Origin: Methanofastidiosum sp.
GTDB lineage: Archaea > Methanobacteriota_B > Thermococci > Methanofastidiosales > Methanofastidiosaceae
Assembly (NCBI GenBank): GCA_035362715.1
Contig: DAOSDU010000008.1
Coordinates: 1 to 64,000, forward strand
Direction of reading: 5' to 3'
DNA length: 64,000 nt
A program made the position numbers and the translations under genes. The notes under the pieces are model-generated. The model was not told the origin of the DNA and ran no database searches. It saw only the letters and a list, made by a program, of their open reading frames with translations. Positions 52,772 to 60,930 of the stretch are shown piece after piece (positions within the stretch are counted from its first letter, which is position 1; every line of letters begins with the position of its first letter).

Positions 52772-53587
52772 ATGTTTGAAGTAGGGATAGTTGGAGCTGG
52801 AAAAATAGGCAGTGGTATTATTAAAGGATTAATTGAAAAAAAAGCCTTCAAAGGAGAAAATATTGTCCTAAGTGATGTATCAGAAAACATATTAAATCCT
52901 ATTAAGAAAGAGTATGGGATAACTATATCTTTGGACAACAAAGATGTTTTTTCTTCATCTAAAATAATAATACTCGCAGTAAAACCTAATTTAATTGCGC
53001 CTGTACTAGATAGTATAAAGGACTTAAATTTAAAGGGAAAACTTATAGTTTCAGTTGCTGCGGGGGTCCCAATAGCATTTATAGAAAATATTCTCAAAGA
53101 TTTAGCAGTTATTCGTGTCATGCCAAATATTTCCCTTTCAATTGGTTTTTCTCCTTCATGCTATTCAATTGGTAAACATGTGACAAACGAAGAAGAAAAG
53201 AAGTTCGTAGGTATTTTCAGTAATTTGGGCTCAGTCATAAAAGTTAGTGAAGAACAGATGGATGCTGTAACTGGGCTTTCTGGATCAGGGCCTGCTTACG
53301 TTTTCTACTTCTTAAAAGCTTTAACGGAGGGAGGGGTCAAAGCTGGTCTATCACATGAGATCTCAAAGAAGCTAGCTTTAGACACTCTTTATGGCGCAGT
53401 GTTAATGGCCTCTTCAACGGATAAAAGCTTTGATGATCTAATAAATATGGTAAAAACTCCTGGCGGAACAACGGAAAAAGGTTTATTAAAACTTGAGGAG
53501 TATCTCGTAGAAAAGGCTATAGCAGAAGCTGTTGTTAGTGCAAAGGAAAGATCCAAAGAATTAGGTGAAGCGTATGGAAAGTGTTAA
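52772..53587 (+). CDS. proC: Pyrroline-5-carboxylate reductase
   Basis: Last step of proline synthesis (P5C to proline with NAD(P)H). The nucleotide-binding loop GAGKIGSGIIKGL is at the N-terminus, ILAVKPNLIAPVL in the middle, and the family signature AVTGLSGSGPAYVFYFLKALTEGGVKAGL near residues 170-198. A further MVKTPGGTTEKGL motif is complete. 271 residues, normal. First gene of a proC-proA-proB cluster. Confidence 0.96.
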   Translation: MFEVGIVGAGKIGSGIIKGLIEKKAFKGENIVLSDVSENILNPIKKEYGITISLDNKDVFSSSKIIILAVKPNLIAPVLDSIKDLNLKGKLIVSVAAGVPIAFIENILKDLAVIRVMPNISLSIGFSPSCYSIGKHVTNEEEKKFVGIFSNLGSVIKVSEEQMDAVTGLSGSGPAYVFYFLKALTEGGVKAGLSHEISKKLALDTLYGAVLMASSTDKSFDDLINMVKTPGGTTEKGLLKLEEYLVEKAIAEAVVSAKERSKELGEAYGKC

Positions 53588-54878
53588 GGATAAGGCCATT
53601 TTAGCAAAGGAAGCTTTCATTATACTCTCTAATGCAGATACGAAGGATAAAAACAAAGCATTAATCTTTATGGCAAAATCACTTGACAAGAACAGGAAAA
53701 AGATTTTGGAAGCAAATAGTTTAGATGTGACCGAAGCAAAAAAACTTCTAGAAAAAGGAGAGCTAACTGAATCTCTAGTAAAAAGGCTTGAGGTCACAGA
53801 TTCAAAGATTGATGATATGATCAGTGGTATCAAAGATGTGGCTAAGCTAGAGGACCCAGTTGGGAAAACTCTTAGTGGAATTGAACTTGATTTGGGATTA
53901 GAACTATACCAAATTGCCGTACCAATTGGGGTAATTGGGATGGTATTTGAATCAAGGCCTGATGTGGTACCACAGATTATTTCTCTTGCACTCAAAAGTG
54001 GGAATGGTGTCTTGTTAAAAGGCGGAAGAGAATCGGCAAAAACAAATAGGGCAATTTACGAAGTTTTGACTGACTCGATTAAAAATAAATCAATTCCAAA
54101 AAATGCATTCCAGCTCCTTGAAAAGAGAGAAGAAATAAATGAAATGTTAAAACTTGATAAGTACATAGACCTCATAATTCCAAGAGGGTCAAATGATTTT
54201 GTGAGATTTGTACAGTCTAACACTAAAATTCCTGTCTTGGGCCACTCGGATGGGATATGCCATGCCTATGTCGATAAAAAATATGATGAGAAAAAGGCTC
54301 TTGGTGTTTGTTTTGATGCAAAGGTGCAGTACCCTGCGGTATGCAATGCTATTGAAACATTGCTAGTACATGAAAAATCAGCTAAGAAGTTCCTCCCAAA
54401 AATTGGAAGGATGTACAAAGAAGCCAAGGTAGAAATGAGATGTTGCCCTCAAAGCTATGAGATCCTAAAGGAGTTAAAAGTAAAAAAAGCCAAGGAGAGA
54501 GACTGGTCAACTGAATATAATGACCTGATAATCTCAATCAAAGTTGTGAAATCCTTAGAAGATGCGGTCATCCATATTAATAAATATGGTTCCCACCACA
54601 CTGACACCATAATAACAGAGGATAAAAAAGCGAGTGAGTATTTCTTGAACTTTGTTGATTCTTCATCTGTAATGCTTAATGCTTCAACAAGATTTGCAGA
54701 CGGCTTTAGATATGGAAAAGGTGCAGAGATAGGGATAAGCACCGGAAAGATTCATGCAAGAGGCCCAACAGGCATGGAAGGGATGCTAATCTATAAGTAT
54801 AAATTAATTGGGAATGGCCACAAAGTCTCAGACTATGTTGGGAAAAATGCAAAGCCGTATACACACAGAAAATTATGA
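53574..54878 (+). CDS. proA: Gamma-glutamyl phosphate reductase
   Basis: Reduces glutamyl-5-phosphate to the semialdehyde. Signatures are IGVIGMVFESRPDVVPQI, LLKGGRESAKTNRAI, the catalytic cysteine in YPAVCNAIETLLVH, and SSSVMLNASTRFADGFRYGKGAEIGISTGKIHARGP. The ATG at 53574 is preferred (GGTGA upstream) over a GTG three codons before. It overlaps proC by 14 nt. The 434-residue length is normal. Confidence 0.96.
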   Translation: MESVKDKAILAKEAFIILSNADTKDKNKALIFMAKSLDKNRKKILEANSLDVTEAKKLLEKGELTESLVKRLEVTDSKIDDMISGIKDVAKLEDPVGKTLSGIELDLGLELYQIAVPIGVIGMVFESRPDVVPQIISLALKSGNGVLLKGGRESAKTNRAIYEVLTDSIKNKSIPKNAFQLLEKREEINEMLKLDKYIDLIIPRGSNDFVRFVQSNTKIPVLGHSDGICHAYVDKKYDEKKALGVCFDAKVQYPAVCNAIETLLVHEKSAKKFLPKIGRMYKEAKVEMRCCPQSYEILKELKVKKAKERDWSTEYNDLIISIKVVKSLEDAVIHINKYGSHHTDTIITEDKKASEYFLNFVDSSSVMLNASTRFADGFRYGKGAEIGISTGKIHARGPTGMEGMLIYKYKLIGNGHKVSDYVGKNAKPYTHRKL

Positions 54879-54900
54879 ATCTTACAAAAGAAGGAATAAA

Positions 54901-56028
54901 ATGACTGACAGAAAAGAGTATTTCAAGGGCATAAAAAAAATCGTTGTAAAAATAGGTACTTCAAGCCTTACCGCTAAAGATGGAAAATTCAATAAAGAAT
55001 TTGCAAGTGATATTGCAAGACAAGTTTCAATACTTAAATCAGAAGGAAAAGACATAATACTAGTTTCTTCAGGTGCAATAGGAACAGGATGCGAGGCTTT
55101 AGAATTCAAAGAACGCCCAAAATCAATACCACTTAAACAGGCAACCGCTGCTGTTGGTCAGAGCATTCTCATGCATGAATGGAGCCAAGTTTTTGCAAAA
55201 TACGGATTAAAAGTTGCCCAGATCCTTCTAACTTATGATGCATTTTCAGATAGAAAGACTTACCTAAATCTCAGGAACAGCATGTCTGTTCTTTTGGAGC
55301 TAAATGTAATACCTATAATTAATGAAAATGATCCTATATGCGTACATGAAATTGGTGAAACATTTGGGGACAATGATACACTATCAGCTATGGTGTCAAG
55401 TAAGGTTGAAGCTGATTTACTAATACTAATGACCGATATAGACGGGTTATATACAAAAAATCCTAAGAAATCAAAGGATGCTAAAAAAATAGCGATAATT
55501 GAAGAAATAACACCAGAAATTCTAAGCTTTGGTGGCGGTGCTGGAGAAAAGGGCACCGGCGGGATGAAAACGAAATTAGAAGCCGCAAAGATAGCTCAAA
55601 AATCAGGATGCTTTATGGTCATTGCATCAAGTGAAGAAAAAGATTTAATTTCTAGAGTTATGTCTGGAGAAGATATTGGTACGCTCTTCCTCCCCTCTAA
55701 AAATATTGAAAAAAACAAGATAAGGTGGATCTCTCTAGCAAAACCTAAGGGCAAGATTATTATTGATGAGGGAGCAAAAAATGCTCTTTTCGATCACAAG
55801 AGTCTATTGCCTCGAGGTATCGTTAATGTAGAAGGGGAATTTGACGCAGGGGATATAGTTGCTCTTGAGACAGATAACGAAATTTTTGCCAAGGGAATTA
55901 CAAATTATACTAAAAAAGAACTAGAAAAAATTAAAGGGAAAAATACCGATGAAATAGAGCCTATTTTAGGATACAAAAATTACAATGAAATAATAAAAAG
56001 TGAAAATATAGGGATAATAAAAAAATAG
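54901..56028 (+). CDS. proB: Glutamate 5-kinase with C-terminal PUA domain
   Basis: First step of proline synthesis. The amino-acid-kinase domain has KIVVKIGTSSLT, LVSSGAIGTG, INENDPICV and FGDNDTLSAMVSSKVEADLLILMTDIDGLY, with GTGGMKTKLEAAKIA. Residues about 275-375 are the PUA domain typical of bacterial ProB (GIVNVEGEFDAGDIVAL). The ATG at 54901 is used because GAAGGAATAA precedes it and the protein then aligns with family starts. It lies 22 nt after proA; its stop nearly abuts the convergent beta-propeller gene. Confidence 0.95.
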   Translation: MTDRKEYFKGIKKIVVKIGTSSLTAKDGKFNKEFASDIARQVSILKSEGKDIILVSSGAIGTGCEALEFKERPKSIPLKQATAAVGQSILMHEWSQVFAKYGLKVAQILLTYDAFSDRKTYLNLRNSMSVLLELNVIPIINENDPICVHEIGETFGDNDTLSAMVSSKVEADLLILMTDIDGLYTKNPKKSKDAKKIAIIEEITPEILSFGGGAGEKGTGGMKTKLEAAKIAQKSGCFMVIASSEEKDLISRVMSGEDIGTLFLPSKNIEKNKIRWISLAKPKGKIIIDEGAKNALFDHKSLLPRGIVNVEGEFDAGDIVALETDNEIFAKGITNYTKKELEKIKGKNTDEIEPILGYKNYNEIIKSENIGIIKK

Positions 56029-56029
56029 A

Positions 56030-57166
56030 TTATCTGTTCCTATACTTAATAGTCAAAAAATCCCAGGTTTTAGTGTCAGAACCACCTGTGACGATAATAT
56101 TGTTTTCTGAATCAACTGCAATTGCATTTGCTTGGTCATTTCGGCCATCGTTGTATATTTTCTCCCAGAGTAATTCACCTTTTGAGTTATATTTTATAGT
56201 ACAAAAGCCGTAATTTGTTCCCCCAACGTAAGTTACACCTGTAACAAGAATATTGTCGTTTAGGTCGACGGTGACATCATATGCTCTATCATAGTCACTT
56301 CTTTTGTAAACTTTATCCCATATGATTTTCCCGTCAGGGTCTGATTTTATAGTACAGAAATGATATTTATTGCCAATCATTACAAATCCTGTGACAATCA
56401 CATTGTCTTTTGAATCTGTAGCTACACCGTATGCTTCAGCATAAGGGTAAGATGTCGCCCATTTTCCATGCCAAAGTTTATTTCCTTCTTTATCGTATTT
56501 GAAGGTGTAGTAAGTGTAATCCCCTCTGCCTTTGTGTTCTTTTCCATTGCTAGAAAATCCTGTGACAATCACATTGTCTTTTGAATCAACTGCGATTCCA
56601 TATGGCACGTCATCTTCACCGCCTGTCCACATAGCCCTCCAAAGCATGTTTCCATCCTTGTCAAATTTAAGAGTATAATAATTGTAAACTACTAATTTTG
56701 TCCTGCCTGTGATAAGTATGTTATCTTCTGAGTCTATAGCAACTCCGTATGCCACATCATCATTTCCTCTACTTGGTGAGTTAGTCCAAATTAATTCGCC
56801 ATTTTTATCATATTTAATTATGAAATATTTACCGCTTGCAGTTCCTACTATTACAATATTATCCTTTGAGTCGACTGCAACATCGTATGATTCGTCTCTA
56901 ATTCCAACATTGTATCTCTTCTCCCAGATTGCATTCCCATTTTTGTCGTATTTAATAGTATAGAAATCACGATCTCTTCGAGTAATATCGCGAGAAGTGC
57001 CTGTCACAATTACATTATCCTCTGAGTCGATGGCAACTGAGTAAGCCATATCCTCTAGACCGCCGTCATATCTTTGTTCCCAAATTACATCTCTATGTTG
57101 ACCAAAGACTGGCGTTAACATCATTAGAAAAATTATAAATCCTGCTAGAAGGTATTTTATTTTCAT
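56030..57166 (-). CDS. Exported seven-bladed beta-propeller (SBBP-type) protein
   Basis: A 378-residue protein with a signal peptide (MKIKYLLAGFIIFLMMLTPVFG) and seven repeats of about 48-55 residues, each containing a core like A-Y-G-V-A-x-D-S-x-D-N-V-I-V-T-G followed by a Y-x-x-x-K-Y/F-D-x-x-G-x-x-x-W strand. This is the SBBP repeat seen in many archaeal and bacterial surface proteins. The ATG at 57166 follows GGTGAT; a longer upstream frame is not used. Seven complete repeats suggest a closed propeller. Its start is divergent from topA, and the two share a ~120-nt promoter region. Confidence 0.85.
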   Translation of the reverse strand: MKIKYLLAGFIIFLMMLTPVFGQHRDVIWEQRYDGGLEDMAYSVAIDSEDNVIVTGTSRDITRRDRDFYTIKYDKNGNAIWEKRYNVGIRDESYDVAVDSKDNIVIVGTASGKYFIIKYDKNGELIWTNSPSRGNDDVAYGVAIDSEDNILITGRTKLVVYNYYTLKFDKDGNMLWRAMWTGGEDDVPYGIAVDSKDNVIVTGFSSNGKEHKGRGDYTYYTFKYDKEGNKLWHGKWATSYPYAEAYGVATDSKDNVIVTGFVMIGNKYHFCTIKSDPDGKIIWDKVYKRSDYDRAYDVTVDLNDNILVTGVTYVGGTNYGFCTIKYNSKGELLWEKIYNDGRNDQANAIAVDSENNIIVTGGSDTKTWDFLTIKYRNR

Positions 57167-57258
57167 AGGATCACCAAGGTATAAAAACAACATAAATGCC
57201 ATATATAAGATTTTTGTAGAATAATAATAGGCCTTAATCTCAATCAGTTTGAAAAGCC

Positions 57259-57266
57259 TTATAAAT
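57259..57266 (+). promoter_or_regulatory. TATA box of topA (leaderless transcript predicted)
   Basis: TTATAAAT is centred about 26 nt before the topA ATG at 57288, placing the predicted transcription start on or next to the start codon. No Shine-Dalgarno is visible. Confidence 0.55.
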
Positions 57267-57287
57267 CGAGTTCTTTTTCCCTTTCCA

Positions 57288-59465
57288 ATGAACACCCTCA
57301 TATTGACAGAAAAACCAAATGTAGCCGAAAAGATTGCAAACTTTCTCGGCAAGGCCAAGAAAAATCAGCATGAGGGCATAAAGTACTATGAAGTTGATGA
57401 AGGAGACAATAAAATTTTTGTTGTTTCTGCTGTTGGTCACCTTTACAAGTTGAGGCAGAGGACGCCTATTAGAGATTATCCTTTTTTTGATGTGGAGTGG
57501 GTTGAAACCTTCAAGAACAGCAAGAAAAGTAAGTATGTTGAGCCATATGTCAGGCTTATTGAAGAGATATCAAAGGACATGGACACATTTGTAAATGCTT
57601 GCGACTACGATATCGAAGGTTCTGTAATAGGCCATAATGCGCTTTTATATGGTGCAAAGACAGATATATCAAAATCATTCAGAATGAAATTCTCTTCCCT
57701 AACAAAGGATGAGATAATCTCTGCCTATGAAAATCTAAATCCACCAGACTACCAAATGATAAATGCGGGTCTTGCAAGGCACGTCCTTGACTGGTACTAT
57801 GGTATTAACACCTCAAAGGCGATGACAGAATCACTGAAGAAAGTCTCAGGGAGGTATGTCACACTTTCCGCCGGTAGAGTCCAGACCCCAACTTTGAAAT
57901 TTTTATTGGAGAGGGAGTTTGAGATAGGCCAGTTTGTATCTGAGCCCTATTGGATTCTTTTTATCGAATTCAAAAAGGATGGCATCTCTGTCAAAGCCTC
58001 TTACCAAAAAGAGTTTTTTGATGAGAAGGAAGCTTTAACAATTTTTAAAGACATCAAGAGTAAACCTGCACTGGTAAAGGAGATATCAAAGAAGGAAAAG
58101 AGAATTAATCCACCATACCCATTTGATCTGGGTACCCTCCAGAAAGAGGCCTACAAGAACTTTAGCTTTCTACCAAAAAGGACTCAAGACATTGCACAGT
58201 CACTTTATGAGGCAGGTCTTATTTCTTACCCTAGAACTTCATCTCAAAAATACCCTAAAAGCCTGAATTTACGGGTTATCGTGGAAAAGCTAAAGAAAAT
58301 AGAAGATTATTCAAATCACTGCAATGAATTGTTAAAAACTGAGCTCGTGCCTACAGAGGGGAAAAAGGACGATCCGGCCCATCCTGCAATTCACCCAACA
58401 GGAGAGCTACCAAAAAAACTTAATGATGACCAAGCAAAGCTATATGATCTAATTGTCAAAAGATTCTTTGCTGTTTTTGCAGCACCCTATATTTATCAAT
58501 CAATTTCAGTTGAGATTGATGTAAACGGCCACTCATTTTTTGCAAGCGGAAGAGTTGGAATTGACCCTGGATTTTTGAAATACTATGGCGATTATTCCGG
58601 CGTAGAAGAGGTAATTCTGCCGGAGCTTTTTGAAGGAGAGAAGATAGAAAAGATTTCTCCAAAGAAGGAAGAAAAGGCGACAAAGCCACCGCCTCGCTAT
58701 AATCCCTCGTCAGTAGTCTCTGAGATGGAAAAGCTTGGTATTGGAACAAAGGCAACAAGAGCCAATATTGTTGACATCTTATATGATAGAAACTATATTG
58801 ATGGTCGGCAGATAATTGTAACTGACCTTGGAGAAGGTATAGTAGGGACTCTAGAAAAGTACTGCCCCGATATTGTGTCAGTAGAACTAACAAAGCACTT
58901 CGAAGAGCAGATGGAAAAAATACAGGAAAATGAGATAACAAAAGAAGAAATCCTTTCAGAGGCAAAGGATAAACTCACTGATATTTTTTCAAAGTTCAAA
59001 GAAAAAGAGGAAGATATCGGAAAGGAGCTTCTGGTATACCTTGAAAGGGAAGAGAGAAGGAGAAACTATGTCGGGATTTGTCCAATGTGCGGAGAGGGAG
59101 AGCTTTTCATTAGAACAGGGAGGTTTGGCCCTTTCATAGCTTGCCAAAGATATCCGGAGTGCAACGCAACATTTTCCTTGCCAAGTAACTGCCTTGTTAC
59201 GCCAACAGAAGACAAATGTAAAATCTGCGGATTTCCAGTTGTTATTGCAACAAGGAAAAGATCTAGACCCCAGACGGTCTGTATAAATCTTGAGTGCCCT
59301 TCGAAGAACAACTATTCAGCGCCAATGGATGGGAAAAACTGCCCACGATGCGGAGCGGGCCTTGTCATAAAGAAATCCTTCTACGGCCCTTTTATTGGAT
59401 GCAGTAGTTATCCAAAGTGCAGGTATACTGAAAAGATTCTGGAAGAAAAAGTTGAAGAGAACTAG
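57288..59465 (+). CDS. topA: DNA topoisomerase I (type IA, archaeal) with zinc ribbons
   Basis: A 725-residue type IA topoisomerase. The N-terminal Toprim domain begins MNTLILTEKPNVAEKIA and has the acidic cluster DYDIEGS. The active-site tyrosine is Tyr314 in AGLISYPRTSSQKYP. The C-terminal ~140 residues contain three zinc-ribbon units (CPMCGEGELFIRTGRFGPFIAC; CKICGFPVVIA; CPRCGAGLVIKKSFYGPFIGC). The start is the ATG at 57288 that begins the Toprim strand, with a TATA box 26 nt upstream. The last ~140 nt are duplicated at 60012-60154. Confidence 0.95.
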   Translation: MNTLILTEKPNVAEKIANFLGKAKKNQHEGIKYYEVDEGDNKIFVVSAVGHLYKLRQRTPIRDYPFFDVEWVETFKNSKKSKYVEPYVRLIEEISKDMDTFVNACDYDIEGSVIGHNALLYGAKTDISKSFRMKFSSLTKDEIISAYENLNPPDYQMINAGLARHVLDWYYGINTSKAMTESLKKVSGRYVTLSAGRVQTPTLKFLLEREFEIGQFVSEPYWILFIEFKKDGISVKASYQKEFFDEKEALTIFKDIKSKPALVKEISKKEKRINPPYPFDLGTLQKEAYKNFSFLPKRTQDIAQSLYEAGLISYPRTSSQKYPKSLNLRVIVEKLKKIEDYSNHCNELLKTELVPTEGKKDDPAHPAIHPTGELPKKLNDDQAKLYDLIVKRFFAVFAAPYIYQSISVEIDVNGHSFFASGRVGIDPGFLKYYGDYSGVEEVILPELFEGEKIEKISPKKEEKATKPPPRYNPSSVVSEMEKLGIGTKATRANIVDILYDRNYIDGRQIIVTDLGEGIVGTLEKYCPDIVSVELTKHFEEQMEKIQENEITKEEILSEAKDKLTDIFSKFKEKEEDIGKELLVYLEREERRRNYVGICPMCGEGELFIRTGRFGPFIACQRYPECNATFSLPSNCLVTPTEDKCKICGFPVVIATRKRSRPQTVCINLECPSKNNYSAPMDGKNCPRCGAGLVIKKSFYGPFIGCSSYPKCRYTEKILEEKVEEN
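59326..59465 (+). repeat. Copy 1 of the duplicated topA 3' end
   Basis: This 140-nt segment, the last 46 codons plus stop of topA, is repeated almost exactly at 60012-60154. Differences are a few single-base changes and one 3-nt insertion. Weaker similarity continues past the stop for about 50 nt (TATATTTCCTTTATTT compared with CAATATTTCTTTTATT). Confidence 0.9.
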
Positions 59466-59522
59466 AATCAAGTGTATATTTCCTTTATTTAAATAACATG
59501 TAAATACAAGGACAGGAACTTA

Positions 59523-59777
59523 TTACTGATAAAATTTATCTCGTTTACCTATTTTCAGTATATTAATTATATTCTCGTTTTCATAAATTTCGTAAGAAAT
59601 TCTAAAGCCGCCTATCCTAATTCTATAAAGGTTTGTTTCTCCTTTGATTTTCTTATATGGATAACTATAAGGATTTTCTTTTAAACGATCAATGATTATA
59701 TCTAATTTTTTCTTATTAGATTTAGGAAGATTTTTAACAAAAATAGAAGACTTATGTGTTAAAATTACCTTATACAT
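59523..59777 (-). CDS. RelE/ParE-type toxin
   Basis: An 84-residue RelE-fold protein: KVILTHKSSIFVKNLPKSNKKKLDIII at the N-terminus, then NPYSYPYKKIKGETNLYRIRIGGFRISYEI and ending ILKIGKRDKFYQ. The basic central strand YRIRIGGFRISYEI carries the RNA-binding/cleavage arginines of the RelE superfamily. It follows an acidic antitoxin gene by 2 nt. The pair sits between the two copies of the topA 3' end, on the opposite strand. Confidence 0.85.
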   Translation of the reverse strand: MYKVILTHKSSIFVKNLPKSNKKKLDIIIDRLKENPYSYPYKKIKGETNLYRIRIGGFRISYEIYENENIINILKIGKRDKFYQ

Positions 59778-59779
59778 TT

Positions 59780-59965
59780 TTAGTCACAAAAGGTGTTTTC
59801 ATATGTTTCATAGTGCCCATTCTTAATTTCTTCTCTTAATTTCTTAAATTCTTCTTTTTCGTCATCTGTAATTTCTTCAAATCCTAAAAAATTATCAATT
59901 TTACTATTGATTTCTTTTAGCATTTCTTCAATGTGGTCCAATTTTTCCATAAGAATATCTGTCAA
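59780..59965 (-). CDS. Cognate antitoxin of the RelE-type toxin
   Basis: A 61-residue acidic, mostly helical protein (MEKLDHIEEMLKEINSKIDNF, then DDEKEEFKKLREEIKNGHYETYE). It has no DNA-binding fold that I recognise, but short coiled-coil antitoxins of this shape are common partners of archaeal RelE. Translation may start at TTG 59965 or at ATG 59950; neither has a strong Shine-Dalgarno. It lies 2 nt upstream of the toxin. Confidence 0.65.
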   Translation of the reverse strand: MTDILMEKLDHIEEMLKEINSKIDNFLGFEEITDDEKEEFKKLREEIKNGHYETYENTFCD

Positions 59966-60011
59966 CTTGATCCCTATTATTAATTATTAAAACTAATATA
60001 TAAATATTTAC

Positions 60012-60154
60012 TGGATGGGAAAAATTGCCCACGATGCGGAGCGGGCCTTGTCATAAAGAAATCCTTCTACGGCCCTTTTATTGGATGCAGTAGTTATCCA
60101 AAGTGCAGGTATACTGAAAAGATTTTAGAAGAAACAAAAGTTGAAGAGAACTAG
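60012..60154 (+). repeat. Copy 2 of the duplicated topA 3' end (topA tail remnant)
   Basis: A 143-nt in-frame copy of the topA C-terminal zinc ribbon (MGKNCPRCGAGLVIKK... to the KVEEN stop) without promoter or start. It lies directly after the RelE-type module, which is therefore bracketed by direct repeats 686 bp apart. Confidence 0.9.
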
Positions 60155-60187
60155 AGGTCATAGTTAATATGGCAATATTTCTTTTAT

Positions 60188-60365
60188 TAAACCATTATCT
60201 ATAAATACAAGACTAGCATATTTTATTTTATGAATCCTTCAGAAAGAAACAAAACACTTGTTTCTTTTCTAACAAAGCACGGCGCTAAAAAAATTGGCTT
60301 ATTTGGATCAGTTGCAAGAGGAGAGGAAAGGCCCGATAGCGATATTGATGTTCTGGTAGAATTTA
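60188..60365 (+). repeat. 178-bp perfect direct repeat, copy A
   Basis: Identical base for base to 62318-62495. It covers the TATA box (TATAAATA, 60200-60207), the leader and the first 45 codons of mntA. Confidence 0.95.
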
Positions 60366-60526
60366 ATGGAGACCCAAGCTTACTTGATGTAGTAATTATT
60401 GAGCAGGAAGCATCCGAAATCCTTGGTAAAAAAATAGATCTTGTAACTGAAGAAGCCTTGAGCCCTTATATTAAGGAAAAGGTCATGAAAGAAGTTGTGG
60501 TTATATATGAAGAGCAAAGAGGATAG
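60230..60526 (+). CDS. mntA: MntA-type nucleotidyltransferase antitoxin
   Basis: A 98-residue minimal nucleotidyltransferase. The GS-x10-DxD signature is GSVARGEERPDSDIDVLVEF with Ser27, Asp38 and Asp40. In type VII HEPN/MNT systems this enzyme AMPylates and silences the HepT RNase. The TATA box 23-30 nt before the ATG predicts a leaderless mRNA. The gene overlaps hepT by 20 nt. Its first 45 codons and promoter are copied exactly in the gene at 62360. Confidence 0.93.
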   Translation: MNPSERNKTLVSFLTKHGAKKIGLFGSVARGEERPDSDIDVLVEFNGDPSLLDVVIIEQEASEILGKKIDLVTEEALSPYIKEKVMKEVVVIYEEQRG

Positions 60527-60854
60527 GGTATATTTACTTCATATTAGAGATTCTATAGATAAGATAGACCACTACACCAATAATATCGAATATGGAGAAT
60601 TCAAAAGTAATTCTATGGCGTCTGATGCAGTTATTCGCCAGATTCAAATTATAGGTGATGCGAGTAAGAATATCTCTCAGTCATTAAAAGACAAATACCC
60701 TTTAGTTCCGTGGAAAGGGATGGCTGGTATGAGAGATAAAATTGTTCATAATTATTTTAATGTTAATATTAGAGAGGTCTGGCGAGTTGCTAAAAAAGAT
60801 ATCCCAACTCTAAAGAAATCGATTAATTCTATATTGGAAGAACTAGATTTATAA
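60507..60854 (+). CDS. hepT: HepT-type HEPN RNase toxin
   Basis: A 115-residue HEPN (DUF86) toxin. The active-site motif R-x4-H-x-Y is RDKIVHNY (Arg76, His81, Tyr83), and the VPWKGMAGMRDKIVH block is the family hallmark. It cleaves RNA when not AMPylated by MntA. The start is the ATG at 60507 inside the mntA end, a normal layout for these pairs. Confidence 0.93.
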   Translation: MKSKEDRVYLLHIRDSIDKIDHYTNNIEYGEFKSNSMASDAVIRQIQIIGDASKNISQSLKDKYPLVPWKGMAGMRDKIVHNYFNVNIREVWRVAKKDIPTLKKSINSILEELDL

Positions 60855-60930
60855 AAAGTATAAATCGAGATAATTAGGCTTGACAATACCTTTATAAATT
60901 TTTCAACATTTTTAATGACAGAGGGAGAAC

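Noticed and set aside
54808..54900. Extended N-terminus of ProB overlapping proA
   Set aside because: The extra residues are an out-of-frame reading of the proA end; the ATG at 54901 has a ribosome-binding site and matches family starts.
57167..57358. Extended N-terminus of the beta-propeller protein into topA
   Set aside because: A good Shine-Dalgarno and signal peptide start at 57166, and the extension would be antisense to the topA 5' end.
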